21,252 nt of DNA, taken from a virus. Both the position numbers and the translations under genes were made by a program. Shown piece by piece: positions 6,909 through 12,347 of this stretch (within the stretch, counting starts at the first letter, position 1; every line of letters begins with the position of its first letter). A model generated the notes under the pieces. The model saw nothing but the letters and a program-made list of their open reading frames with translations, searched no databases and was not told the origin of the DNA. Location of the stretch: IMG/VR virus record IMGVR_UViG_3300006875_000209, positions 1 to 21,252 of that record; one strand, 5' to 3'.

Positions 6909-7126
6909 GACTTCTCCTGCAGAGTGCGGATTTCCTGAGCTATCTGGTTTAAAGGGTCATTCAAACCTTCTGCATATTTTTCAACAATTAGACTTGCCTC
7001 CTCAAGAGCCTCGTCCCTTACGATGCGGAGGACTTCTAACATCAATTTACAGCTACGACAAACTCCAGCAGTATGAGCTCCATAATTTTGACAGATTTCT
7101 TTCGCTCTCTCGCTTAGACTTTTCAT
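6905..7126 (-). CDS. Hypothetical helical protein with CxxC (73 residues)
   Basis: Begins MKSLSERAKEICQNYG, has CRSC at about residues 23-26, then two long helices (LEVLRIVRDEALEEASLIVEKYAEG and PLNQIAQEIRTLQEK). The ending EALEEA...IAQEIRTLQEK is a pattern I have often seen in phage accessory proteins of unknown function. AGGAAGA precedes the ATG at 7126, which overlaps the upstream stop (ATGA). An upstream start at 7162 would lengthen it into the preceding gene and is less likely. Confidence 0.7.
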   Translation of the reverse strand: MKSLSERAKEICQNYGAHTAGVCRSCKLMLEVLRIVRDEALEEASLIVEKYAEGLNDPLNQIAQEIRTLQEKS

Positions 7127-7299
7127 GGTTTCTTCCTGGTAATTTCGTAGGTAATAGTGCAAGGAATAACCTTCTCATCATAAACATTAGCCCAATGAGC
7201 GTAATCTTTTTGAGGAAAAACAACTGCTCTTTCATATTGTCTTAAACTTCCATTTGACTTTATCACCGCCCATCCCTTCACCACCCGCTTCTTTCTCAT
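7123..7299 (-). CDS. Hypothetical 58-residue basic protein
   Basis: A compact basic protein starting MRKKRVVKGWAVIKSNGSLRQ and ending TYEITRKKP, with a probable beta-strand composition (WAVI, RAVVFPQ, PCTITYEI). AGGAGAGG is placed five bases before the ATG. Its stop overlaps the next start (ATGA). The upstream flank holds a three-copy 10-bp repeat and inverted repeats, so this may be the first gene of a sub-operon. No family is recognised. Confidence 0.65.
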   Translation of the reverse strand: MRKKRVVKGWAVIKSNGSLRQYERAVVFPQKDYAHWANVYDEKVIPCTITYEITRKKP

Positions 7300-7310
7300 G
7301 TCCTCTCCTT

Positions 7311-7337
7311 TACTAATACCTACTAATTCCTACTAAT
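7311..7337. repeat. Three 10-bp-spaced TACTAAT repeats
   Basis: TACTAAT occurs at 7311, 7321 and 7331, with an exact 10-base period and CC between copies one/two and two/three. Spacing of one helical turn would put all copies on one DNA face. The array ends two bases from the ribosome binding site of the minus-strand gene starting at 7299, so it could be an operator or a translational repressor site. No cognate regulator is identified in the window. Confidence 0.55.
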
Positions 7338-7343
7338 CTAGTA

Positions 7344-7459
7344 AGAACGGCTCGGCTCGTTTCGCCTCTGTTGCCTATGCCGATAGTTGACCATGAGGAC
7401 ACCGTTCTAATAAACTCCCTATACAACACGCTTTATTAGAGGCCTGATTCTAATAAACT
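7344..7459. repeat. Cluster of inverted and direct repeats between two minus-strand genes
   Basis: AGAACGG at 7344-7350 is a perfect inverted repeat of CCGTTCT at 7402-7408. TTCTAATAAACT occurs twice in the same orientation (7405-7416 and 7448-7459). The core TCTAATAAA has an inverted partner TTTATTAGA at 7432-7440, so a perfect nine-base stem with an eight-base loop can form at 7432-7457. There is no gene here. The arrangement suits a regulator-binding region or a structured RNA; which strand is relevant is not clear. Confidence 0.5.
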
Positions 7460-7466
7460 TACTCTT

Positions 7467-7499
7467 CCCAGCTTGCGAGGCTAGGGATTAGACTTTTTT
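7467..7499 (+). terminator. Possible weak plus-strand terminator
   Basis: On the plus strand CCCAGC pairs with GCT-A-GGG (one bulged base) around a seven-base loop, and a run of six T follows after seven bases. The stem is short and the gap before the T-run is long, so it is a weak candidate. No plus-strand gene ends here, so it would make sense only if a plus-strand RNA is transcribed through the repeat cluster. Confidence 0.25.
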
Positions 7500-7593
7500 A
7501 GTATGGTGGATCATTTTCAGGTTTAGCTACATGATGAACTGGACAGCCATACCATCCACCAATACCGATAGTGCAAGTACATTCAGATTTCAT
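7498..7593 (-). CDS. Cys/His microprotein (31 residues)
   Basis: A very short gene supported by a strong GGAGGAAGT directly before its ATG. The protein begins MKSECTCTIGIGGWYGCPVH and carries CTC, a later Cys and an adjacent HH pair, enough ligands for one metal site, then a Pro-rich tail. The motif GGWYGCPVHH reads like a conserved element of tiny phage proteins. Its upstream flank is the structured segment at 7614-7717. The function is unknown. Confidence 0.55.
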   Translation of the reverse strand: MKSECTCTIGIGGWYGCPVHHVAKPENDPPY

Positions 7594-7613
7594 ACTTCCT
7601 CCGCTTAAAGTTA

Positions 7614-7717
7614 TTCTAGGGACTAGTGACAGGGTGCCTCGTTTTGGCTACTTCCCGGCGCCTACGACTCATCCGTTCCTTACGGGTTTCCTTTTCAGGG
7701 GATACGGAGCCCTAGAA
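7614..7717 (+). ncRNA. Candidate structured RNA of about 104 nt
   Basis: The element is closed by a perfect eight-base stem, TTCTAGGG (7614-7621) with CCCTAGAA (7710-7717). Inside are a stem GGGTGCC (7632-7638) with GGCGCCT (7657-7663) and a hairpin ATCCGT/ACGGGT (7671-7687). The two inner stems contain three G-U pairs when read as plus-strand RNA, each of which becomes a C-A mismatch on the minus strand, so the plus strand is favoured although the adjacent genes are on the minus strand. TTCCC (in the first loop) could also pair with GGGGA (7699-7703) as a pseudoknot. It matches no RNA family I recognise and lacks tRNA signatures. Confidence 0.45.
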
Positions 7718-7741
7718 AATCTTTGGGGTATCAGTTACAAG

Positions 7742-7927
7742 CTAAAAATTAGGTGCGCCTATTTCAGATAACCATTTAGCTACTTCATAATGGAATTTAC
7801 CGTGAATGTCTTTAACAATCCTTTGAAACTCTGGATCGGATTTATCTTGAAGAATTGTAAATTTTTCCAGTTTGATATTATTCAATAATGCTCTTGACTC
7901 CATATCACTAAAAGTATTCTGCCTCAT
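7742..7927 (-). CDS. Hypothetical 61-residue protein
   Basis: A soluble, helical protein starting MRQNTFSDMESRALLNNIK with a second part containing FQRIVKDIHGKFHYEVAKWLSEIG. GGGAGG lies six bases upstream of the ATG. The C-terminal amphipathic helix with an aromatic pattern suggests a small helical bundle. It lies just upstream of the structured element in the direction of transcription. No family is recognised; the gene call rests on the ribosome binding site and good composition. Confidence 0.65.
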   Translation of the reverse strand: MRQNTFSDMESRALLNNIKLEKFTILQDKSDPEFQRIVKDIHGKFHYEVAKWLSEIGAPNF

Positions 7928-7954
7928 CCGCTGCCTCCCCTTGTTGTGTGGTGG

Positions 7955-8233
7955 TTAAACTTGTTCCAACTTCTTAATTGCCATAGACTGTTTCATCTGA
8001 ATGAGTTTGGCCTTCAGGAGCATCGAGGTTTCTTTCCGCATCTTATTAGCCGTATCCGCGGCGGCCTTACGAGTCCTTTCTTCTTCTTCCCATTTCTGTT
8101 TCTGAATCGGGTCTTTTTTATCTACGAGCATTGCACCCATAAGCCCAAACATAATTTCATTCCCAAAATCCTTAGACTCCCAAGCCGTCAAAGCATCAAT
8201 CAACGTTTCGAGTTCTTCTGCTACGAGTTCCAT
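7955..8233 (-). CDS. Helical/coiled-coil phage protein (92 residues)
   Basis: Begins MELVAEELETLIDALTAWESKDFG and ends in long charged helices (QKWEEEERTRKAAADTANKM and LLKAKLIQMKQSMAIKKLEQV). The first half, with EELETLIDAL and WESKDFGNEI, looks like a pattern frequent in phage hypothetical proteins; the second half is a clear coiled coil. AAGGAG with an eight-base gap precedes the ATG at 8233, so a longer start at 8290 overlapping the upstream gene is rejected. The function is unknown. Confidence 0.75.
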   Translation of the reverse strand: MELVAEELETLIDALTAWESKDFGNEIMFGLMGAMLVDKKDPIQKQKWEEEERTRKAAADTANKMRKETSMLLKAKLIQMKQSMAIKKLEQV

Positions 8234-8273
8234 TTTCTTCTCCTTGTTATTCCTCTCCCTCTTGGGATTGGGG

Positions 8274-8612
8274 TTATGATTCTGATTCAATTTTCTTTAG
8301 AAGCTCAGACTTAAACTCATCAGAGTATTTAAAATCACCGCATCTTCCGTTTGGAATACTCTCGATTAACTCCACGAACCATTCTTTTGCGACATTAGCC
8401 GATCTTTCATGATTCGCTCCAACTGAATTATAAGCAATCGATAATTTATCAGCCAGCTTCTTAGGCTCGGAGGGTCTAGGGGTTCCGCAGATTGGGCAGA
8501 AATTAATATTTTTGATAGGAAAATACTGAATAATTGGATTATTTGGAAATCCAGCATTAGCAATAACTTCAAAATACTCTCCTTTTATATGCTTACACCA
8601 TTCCCTATTCAT
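8274..8612 (-). CDS. Zinc-ribbon-containing hypothetical protein (112 residues)
   Basis: Starts MNREWCKHIKGEYFEV and has FCPICGTPRPSEPKKLADKL at about residues 38-57. The CxxCGxPRP element with the upstream Cys and His resembles small phage proteins with a rubredoxin-like knuckle. The C-terminal half is helical and includes NVAKEWFVELIESIPNG. Translation probably depends on the AAAGGAA about ten bases upstream and on the adjacent stop of the preceding gene (TGA immediately before the ATG). Probably a small nucleic-acid-binding protein, not identified further. Confidence 0.75.
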   Translation of the reverse strand: MNREWCKHIKGEYFEVIANAGFPNNPIIQYFPIKNINFCPICGTPRPSEPKKLADKLSIAYNSVGANHERSANVAKEWFVELIESIPNGRCGDFKYSDEFKSELLKKIESES

Positions 8613-8777
8613 TCAAGCGTTCCTTTCCCTAAATCCGTTAATCTTTGCCCAAGAATTTACAAATTCTTCCAAAAATGCCTGCGCCGCTTCAGACCCATGC
8701 TCTTTTTTTATCTGTATAATCTTATTAGCGATCTTGTTGGTATAATCCCTCAGAGGATCAATTATTTTAGGTTTCAC
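8613..8777 (-). CDS. Hypothetical 54-residue protein
   Basis: A short charged helical protein starting with GTG: MKPKIIDPLRDYTNKIANKI, then KKEHGSEAAQAFLEEFVNSWAK. A good GGAGAGGAG lies eight bases upstream. The stop directly precedes the next gene's ATG. Its amphipathic helices could form a small dimer. No family is recognised. The strong ribosome binding site makes it more likely than not to be expressed. Confidence 0.6.
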   Translation of the reverse strand: MKPKIIDPLRDYTNKIANKIIQIKKEHGSEAAQAFLEEFVNSWAKINGFRERNA

Positions 8778-8819
8778 TTTATTTCTCCTCTCCCGCCTTA
8801 GGGGGTGTTAAAGGTTTGT

Positions 8820-8891
8820 TTAAAATTTAAGAAGAAATCCAGTAAATATTAAAAAAAATCCTAAAATTATAATCCAATCTGGTAGTGTCAT
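8820..8891 (-). CDS. Single-helix membrane microprotein (23 residues)
   Basis: The ATG overlaps the stop of the methyltransferase-like gene (ATGA). The peptide begins MTLPDW and is otherwise almost entirely hydrophobic (IIILGFFLIFTGFLL) with a terminal KF. This is a minimal one-pass membrane peptide. Expression would depend on translational coupling because no ribosome binding site is visible. It fits the pattern of other membrane microproteins in the same operon, but at this length a chance reading cannot be excluded. Confidence 0.4.
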   Translation of the reverse strand: MTLPDWIIILGFFLIFTGFLLKF

Positions 8892-9484
8892 CTATTTGCC
8901 TCGAAAAATGCTTTTGCAAAATGTGCGCTGCAAACACTTCTTCTTTCAGTCCTTGTCAGCTTTCCGAAATGTTCAGGATGAATATCTCTCGACTTCAACA
9001 TATCAAACTTGGGCGCAGCACATTTCCCGCTATGTGTCTTTTTCGGAGGATTAAACATTCCCCACAGAGCAGTTTCCTTTTTGTAACTATCTCCAAATTC
9101 ATGCGGGGAGTAAACGTAATACGGATTTCCCAAAAACCATTTCAGCATCCCTCGATTCGGATTCTCTAAACACCAGAATTTTAAGGGACTAAACTTCTGC
9201 GTATCCTTCACAATTCCATACTGGCAATGCCAAATAATCTTTAAACACGCCTCGACTAATTCCATTCCTTGCCTCAAATTCCTTGGCTTCTTCGCATTTG
9301 TCCTACAATGACTAAACATGGTGCAAGGAGGATTCGCAATAATCCCGTAAACTTCAGGGGGGGGTACAAAGGTTCTCACATCTTGCTTTTCCCCAACGCA
9401 TATCACTTCATACCCCGCATCTCTGTAAGGCTGAGAATCGCTGCCGATGTCGGCGCAAAGATGCAGAATTAACCTTCTCCCCAT
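8888..9484 (-). CDS. Cytosine-C5 methyltransferase-like protein (copy 1)
   Basis: The 198-residue protein shows the core order of C5 cytosine methylases: a SAM-binding loop LHLCADIGSDS (7-17), catalytic-type NPPC (51-54) in GIIANPPCTMFS, and ENP (107-109) in FWCLENPNRG. The C-terminus has CSAHFAKAFFEAN, the place of the final conserved helix. It is much shorter than restriction-type methylases and has no evident target-recognition domain, a form I associate with phage 'DNA methylase' genes. It probably modifies cytosine in phage DNA against restriction. GGGAGG precedes the ATG. A diverged second copy is at 15168-15776. Confidence 0.75.
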   Translation of the reverse strand: MGRRLILHLCADIGSDSQPYRDAGYEVICVGEKQDVRTFVPPPEVYGIIANPPCTMFSHCRTNAKKPRNLRQGMELVEACLKIIWHCQYGIVKDTQKFSPLKFWCLENPNRGMLKWFLGNPYYVYSPHEFGDSYKKETALWGMFNPPKKTHSGKCAAPKFDMLKSRDIHPEHFGKLTRTERRSVCSAHFAKAFFEANR

Positions 9485-9496
9485 TTCTCCCTCCCT

Positions 9497-9625
9497 TTAA
9501 CCTTCCCTGATTACTTTCTTCATGCTCTCGGAATTATCCTTAATCTCCAACTGCCTCTTGCACTCTGAGTCAATTACTGCCAACCACCAAGTAAGCTCTG
9601 CTAGGGTGCTAATTCTTCTTTCCAT
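9497..9625 (-). CDS. Hypothetical 42-residue protein
   Basis: A small helical protein beginning MERRISTLAELTWWLAVIDS and ending in a charged tail (ESMKKVIREG). Its ATG overlaps the stop of the NinG gene (TAATG); a GGAGGAG lies rather far (about 13 bases) upstream. The Trp-rich amphipathic helix might mediate binding to a partner. No family is recognised. The coupling to ninG and the absence of other coding choices in this interval support the call. Confidence 0.5.
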   Translation of the reverse strand: MERRISTLAELTWWLAVIDSECKRQLEIKDNSESMKKVIREG

Positions 9626-10017
9626 TATTTTTCTTTTACTCCTCCGTAAAGATCAATCACTCGGTTACATTCGTTTAACATTTCAGTTGAACTCATTGGT
9701 TTGTTTTTTAGTTTTAGAAGGCTGTTGATTTTTCCAATACCATATTTTTCGAGCATGAATTTGTAGTAGTCAGGCCAATTCCCTTTCAGGAAAATATTGC
9801 ATCTAGCACATTGAGGGTGGATATTATCCTCCTCAAACAAAATCCAACCCTTCCTGCCGCTGATAAAATGACCCGCATGAAGCTTTTTCCAGTGATAAGG
9901 CGTACCACACGAACAACAATCAGCGTATCCATCCGGGTTTGAGGCCATGATTCGGATGTAGTTGCTGAGTGTCTTCCAGGCTTTTTTCTTTAGTGAACTT
10001 AAAGACGGTTTTTTCAT
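9625..10017 (-). CDS. ninG: NinG/Rap-like recombination nuclease
   Basis: The 130-residue protein matches the phage lambda NinG (Rap) pattern: a Lys-rich N-terminus, a CSCGTPYHWKKLHAGHFISG stretch at about 35-54, and EEDNIHPQCARCNIFLKGN at about 62-80, giving an HNH-like zinc-bound active site. Family members assist phage recombination and act on branched DNA. It is somewhat shorter than lambda NinG. It lies just after the helicase gene, as expected in a replication/recombination block. AGGAAT precedes the ATG, which overlaps the upstream stop (ATGA). Structure and context agree. Confidence 0.9.
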   Translation of the reverse strand: MKKPSLSSLKKKAWKTLSNYIRIMASNPDGYADCCSCGTPYHWKKLHAGHFISGRKGWILFEEDNIHPQCARCNIFLKGNWPDYYKFMLEKYGIGKINSLLKLKNKPMSSTEMLNECNRVIDLYGGVKEK

Positions 10018-10205
10018 TTTGCGATTCCTGGCGTTTTAAAGCCTTCTTTTTTCCGCATGGCACTTGCACCCGAAAAACGACCGATCTTGGCAAGGAGTGG
10101 CCTTTCCGTTGATTTCTGATGCCTTGGACAACGGTTACTAGAACCATCTTTGATATAAACCCCGCATTTCCCTACTTGACCTCTAAAATCGCAGAATTTA
10201 GCCAT
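10014..10205 (-). CDS. Hypothetical small Cys-containing basic protein
   Basis: The 63-residue protein begins MAKFCDFRGQVGKCGVYIKDG and has a CPRHQKSTE segment, so a C...C...CxxH zinc knuckle is possible. The second half is basic and rich in Gly, Lys and Ala (KIGRFSGASAMRKKEGFKTP). GGAGGATTAA leads to the ATG, and the gene overlaps the end of the helicase gene by eight bases and the ninG start as ATGA. It may bind nucleic acid with its neighbours, but this is inference. Confidence 0.7.
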   Translation of the reverse strand: MAKFCDFRGQVGKCGVYIKDGSSNRCPRHQKSTERPLLAKIGRFSGASAMRKKEGFKTPGIAK

Positions 10206-11082
10206 TTAATCCTCCGAATCTATCCGAAAAACGGTAATGTGAAACGTCAAAGTCTAAAGTGACCCCATCAATCGGGCCGTTTCGTTGTTTTAAGATATTG
10301 ACTTGGTACTCTTTTTTATCAACCGTTGGATTCTCAGGGTCTGCAAAGAAGTTATCTCTCCCAACCCATCTAAGCTGAATTAGGGTATCTGCCCCTTCCT
10401 CGATTTCCCCGGTTCCCTTCATGAAGTCCATCGCATTTTCAGCATTAGAACCCTGACGGTTGATTTGACTTGCTAAGACGCAGGCGAATTTATATTTAAG
10501 GCAAAACCTCTTACAAGACTGAACGTAATCGGCCAATCCCTCCTGGCGGTTTTTTATTCCGTTCATTGAAACCCTTTGAAGGTGGTCGATGAAAACAACA
10601 TCGGGTTTAAGTGTCTGTATTATTTCTTCTAGCTCGGTGGTCTTAAATCCGTAATCGTCGATGATGGTTATGGGTGACATTAAAAGCCTTCCCTTTAGCT
10701 TGTCCAAACTAACCTTAGCCCTTTGCACTTCTTCCGTAAGCCCGGTTCGTAATCTCCATCCGTCTATCATGTACTCGTTGCATAATATGCGCTCAAGAAC
10801 GGATGATGCCGACATTTCTAGGGATATATAAACCACCCTAAAGCCCTGCTTTGCAAGCCGCCAGGCTATATCCGTGGTCATTGAGGTCTTTCCCTGACTC
10901 GGCCTAGAGGCCATTACCAAAAGCTCGGTTTTATGCAATCCCCAAATTATTCTGTCTAGGGAGCTTATCCCTGTAGGCATAGCGGGTTTGTCGGTTCTGG
11001 TACTTAAAAAATTACCAAGCTCCTCAGCTACCGTGAAAATGTCTTTAGTCTGGATAAACTTTTCTTCTGTCGTTTCTTGCAT
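10198..11082 (-). CDS. DnaB-type replicative helicase (helicase domain only)
   Basis: The 294-residue protein carries the DnaB/RecA-like motor: Walker A RPSQGKTS (60-67), SLEM (87-90), Walker B VVFIDHLQ (162-169), SQINRQ (205-210), KGTGEIEEGADTLIQL (222-237) and the arginine-finger segment KQRNGP (265-270). It unwinds the replication fork as a ring hexamer. The usual N-terminal primase-interaction domain (about 150 residues) is missing; only about 30 residues precede the motor. GAGGT lies five bases before the ATG. It follows the replication initiator gene, as expected for initiator-helicase pairs. An out-of-frame short gene overlaps its first 38 bases. Confidence 0.92.
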   Translation of the reverse strand: MQETTEEKFIQTKDIFTVAEELGNFLSTRTDKPAMPTGISSLDRIIWGLHKTELLVMASRPSQGKTSMTTDIAWRLAKQGFRVVYISLEMSASSVLERILCNEYMIDGWRLRTGLTEEVQRAKVSLDKLKGRLLMSPITIIDDYGFKTTELEEIIQTLKPDVVFIDHLQRVSMNGIKNRQEGLADYVQSCKRFCLKYKFACVLASQINRQGSNAENAMDFMKGTGEIEEGADTLIQLRWVGRDNFFADPENPTVDKKEYQVNILKQRNGPIDGVTLDFDVSHYRFSDRFGGLNG

Positions 11083-11230
11083 CTAAGACCTCAGCCAACA
11101 TTTCCGGGTTGTTGTTCTTTTGATAAAACCTGATTAGTCGCTGTTCTATTTCCTTGAATTTGAGCAGAATCGACTCTAAAAGACGGGATTTTTCCAGCTC
11201 CTGAGAACCCCTGAGTTTTTCTGGAATCAT
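11045..11230 (-). CDS. Out-of-frame nested gene between replication initiator and helicase
   Basis: A 61-residue reading frame lies inside the last 140 bases of the initiator gene and over the first 38 bases of the helicase gene, in a different frame from the initiator. GGAGGG is five bases before its ATG. The product is well behaved: LRGSQELEKSRLLESILLKF, then EIEQRLIRFYQKNN and a helical end (EMLAEVLDARNDRRKV). It begins exactly where the conserved domain of the initiator finishes (EGKYD), where the initiator reading becomes low in structure. It may encode a helicase loader or adaptor. That is speculative. Confidence 0.5.
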   Translation of the reverse strand: MIPEKLRGSQELEKSRLLESILLKFKEIEQRLIRFYQKNNNPEMLAEVLDARNDRRKVYPD

Positions 11231-11966
11231 ACTTACCCTCCAATACCTTTAAGGAGTTATTGTCGTTTTCGATAATCCAATCAAAGGTAGCTTTCCAACC
11301 CTTATCGTTTTTCCCGCAACAGAAATCAGACCCCCCAAGTTGTTTAAAAACCAAAGACCAGGCTTCTAAAGGACGGTCTTTTAATCTCAACCGTATTTTT
11401 TGCTTCCTAACCTCGGATAGCTCCTTAACCTGTGGAAGATTAGTACAAGTAGAATTCCACAGATTCATGAAATCAACCAACTCAGAAGACTTAGTATTAT
11501 CTTTTTTACTTTCCTTTACTTTACTTTCCTTTACTTTACTGCTATTAGGGTCGCATACGAGGCCATTAGCCTGGCCATAGCCACCCCATCTTTTCTTAGC
11601 CCCAATTTTTCCAGCCTCTGATAATTTCGATCTGTACTCTGCTAATGCGTTCATTCTATTAATTAGACTTTGACTAAAAATACTTTTTCCATCGTCGATA
11701 AGCAACCCGATCTCTATCAAAAAGTCTATAAAATCTTTAAATTTAATATCTGGACCATATGGATTATTGTTATCAAAACCAACGGCTAATGCGAGGCCAT
11801 ATAGCAGGCCATTAGGGTAGCTATAATCGGGCTGATCTCTTAATACTTCAATAATCGCCCAAAACAAACCGTAACCTGCCCATCCGAATTTTGATCTTAA
11901 AGCTGATATTTTTGGATCTTGTCTTGAATTTGAATCGTGGGAAAAATAGTATGCGTCTTTAGCCAT
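11091..11966 (-). CDS. Phage replication initiator / replisome organizer (DUF4373-like N-terminus)
   Basis: The 291-residue protein starts MAKDAYYFSHDSNSRQDPKI, the characteristic start of DUF4373 (Lin1244/Lin1753-type) proteins, continues with GWAGYGLFWAIIEVLRDQPDY, then has a basic linker with KVKES repeats. Its C-terminal domain (LWNSTCTNLPQVKELSEVRK, then FCCGKNDKGWKATFDWIIEN and KVLEGKY) is common in phage O/DnaD-like replication proteins. It likely binds the origin and recruits helicase. I chose the ATG at 11966, although the frame is open to 12113, because the family's start is here and a strong promoter would place the transcription start downstream of 12113. Confidence 0.85.
   Translation of the reverse strand: MAKDAYYFSHDSNSRQDPKISALRSKFGWAGYGLFWAIIEVLRDQPDYSYPNGLLYGLALAVGFDNNNPYGPDIKFKDFIDFLIEIGLLIDDGKSIFSQSLINRMNALAEYRSKLSEAGKIGAKKRWGGYGQANGLVCDPNSSKVKESKVKESKKDNTKSSELVDFMNLWNSTCTNLPQVKELSEVRKQKIRLRLKDRPLEAWSLVFKQLGGSDFCCGKNDKGWKATFDWIIENDNNSLKVLEGKYDSRKTQGFSGAGKIPSFRVDSAQIQGNRTATNQVLSKEQQPGNVG
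11506..11540. repeat. 15-bp tandem repeat encoding KVKES
   Basis: TTACTTTCCTT recurs with a 15-base period. On the minus strand it encodes a duplicated KVKES pentapeptide in the linker of the replication initiator. The period is a multiple of three, so expansion or contraction keeps the frame. It probably reflects slippage in a flexible linker; an iteron role in origin binding is possible but not shown. Confidence 0.6.
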
Positions 11967-12106
11967 AGAAAGAAAAAGCCCTCTCAAGGCCACGTCCGAA
12001 AATTCCCCGATGGGGTGCGAAAGACAGACAGAATCCGAGAGAGGATTTAAATTTTTGTGAGTGCATTTTTGAGAATTTTCGTCTTTATTAAAAGAGTCTT
12101 TCGCAT
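11967..12106 (-). promoter_or_regulatory. Predicted structured 5' leader of the replication initiator mRNA
   Basis: Read as RNA from about 12106 the leader has three pairings. Stem A: GCGAAAGAC (12104-12096) with GTCTTTCGC (12025-12017), nine perfect pairs beginning two bases from the predicted 5' end. Stem B: CGAAAATTC (12081-12073) with GAATTTTCG (12005-11997), nine perfect pairs. Stem C: CCTCTC (12044-12039) with GAGAGG (11985-11980), the only ribosome-binding-like sequence before the start at 11966. Their order is A-B-C-A'-B'-C', so they interleave as pseudoknots or exclude each other. A CCCC-ATC-GGGG hairpin lies at 12015-12005. This suggests a translation-controlling RNA switch; the ligand or partner is unknown. 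Confidence 0.5.
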
Positions 12107-12113
12107 GCGTCAT

Positions 12114-12141
12114 ATAATACTTCCCCGCTATTTATTGTCAA
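12114..12141 (-). promoter_or_regulatory. Sigma70-like promoter for the replication genes
   Basis: On the minus strand a perfect -35 TTGACA (12141-12136) and a TATTAT -10 (12119-12114, five of six matches) are separated by 16 bases. The predicted start of transcription is near 12106. It would provide an internal promoter for the initiator, helicase, ninG and downstream genes after the gene that ends at 12150. Confidence is good on sequence grounds; activity is untested. Confidence 0.65.
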
Positions 12142-12149
12142 GCATTTTC

Positions 12150-12347
12150 TTATTTTTTTGTAATGTATTTAGAGTAAAGGCTGTAAAGATAGTCAACCTG
12201 AGCTTCTGATTGCTGATCTAATATGGGCTGGAACTCATCGAGGAGTTCATAAAGTCCCTCGATGAAATTCCGTTGGTTTTTCTCTTTAATTTTATTTTTA
12301 ATCCTGTAAAGATCAACCACCATAGCCCACTCTTTTGTTGATTTCAT
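12150..12347 (-). CDS. Hypothetical 65-residue helical protein
   Basis: Starts MKSTKEWAMVVDLYRIKNKI and ends YLYSLYSKYITKK, with LYELLDEFQPILDQQSEAQV in the middle. The sequence is rich in amphipathic helix and aromatic residues and looks like a small helical bundle. The ATG overlaps the preceding stop (TAATG). It is the last gene before the internal replication promoter. Its position between a possible ssDNA-binding protein and the replication initiator suggests a role in replication, but there is no family signature. Confidence 0.65.
   Translation of the reverse strand: MKSTKEWAMVVDLYRIKNKIKEKNQRNFIEGLYELLDEFQPILDQQSEAQVDYLYSLYSKYITKK

Noticed and set aside
7300-7340. CRISPR-like short repeats
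   Set aside because: Units are only 10 bases with no spacers of regular length, and no cas genes are present.
7344-7408. tRNA-like element with a seven-base closing stem
   Set aside because: The interior is too short and lacks the TTCRANNC T-loop, D-loop and a credible anticodon arm on either strand.
7571-7771. 66-residue plus-strand open frame over the structured element
   Set aside because: No ribosome binding site, overlap with two better-supported minus-strand genes, and the interval is better explained by RNA structure.
7946-8314. 122-residue plus-strand frame
   Set aside because: Antisense of the coiled-coil gene at 7955-8233, with Phe/Leu/His-rich shadow composition.
11967-12113. 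N-terminal extension of the replication initiator from an ATG at 12113
   Set aside because: The -10 box lies directly against this ATG, so the transcript would begin inside it. The conserved family start is at 11966 and the extension carries perfect RNA stems.
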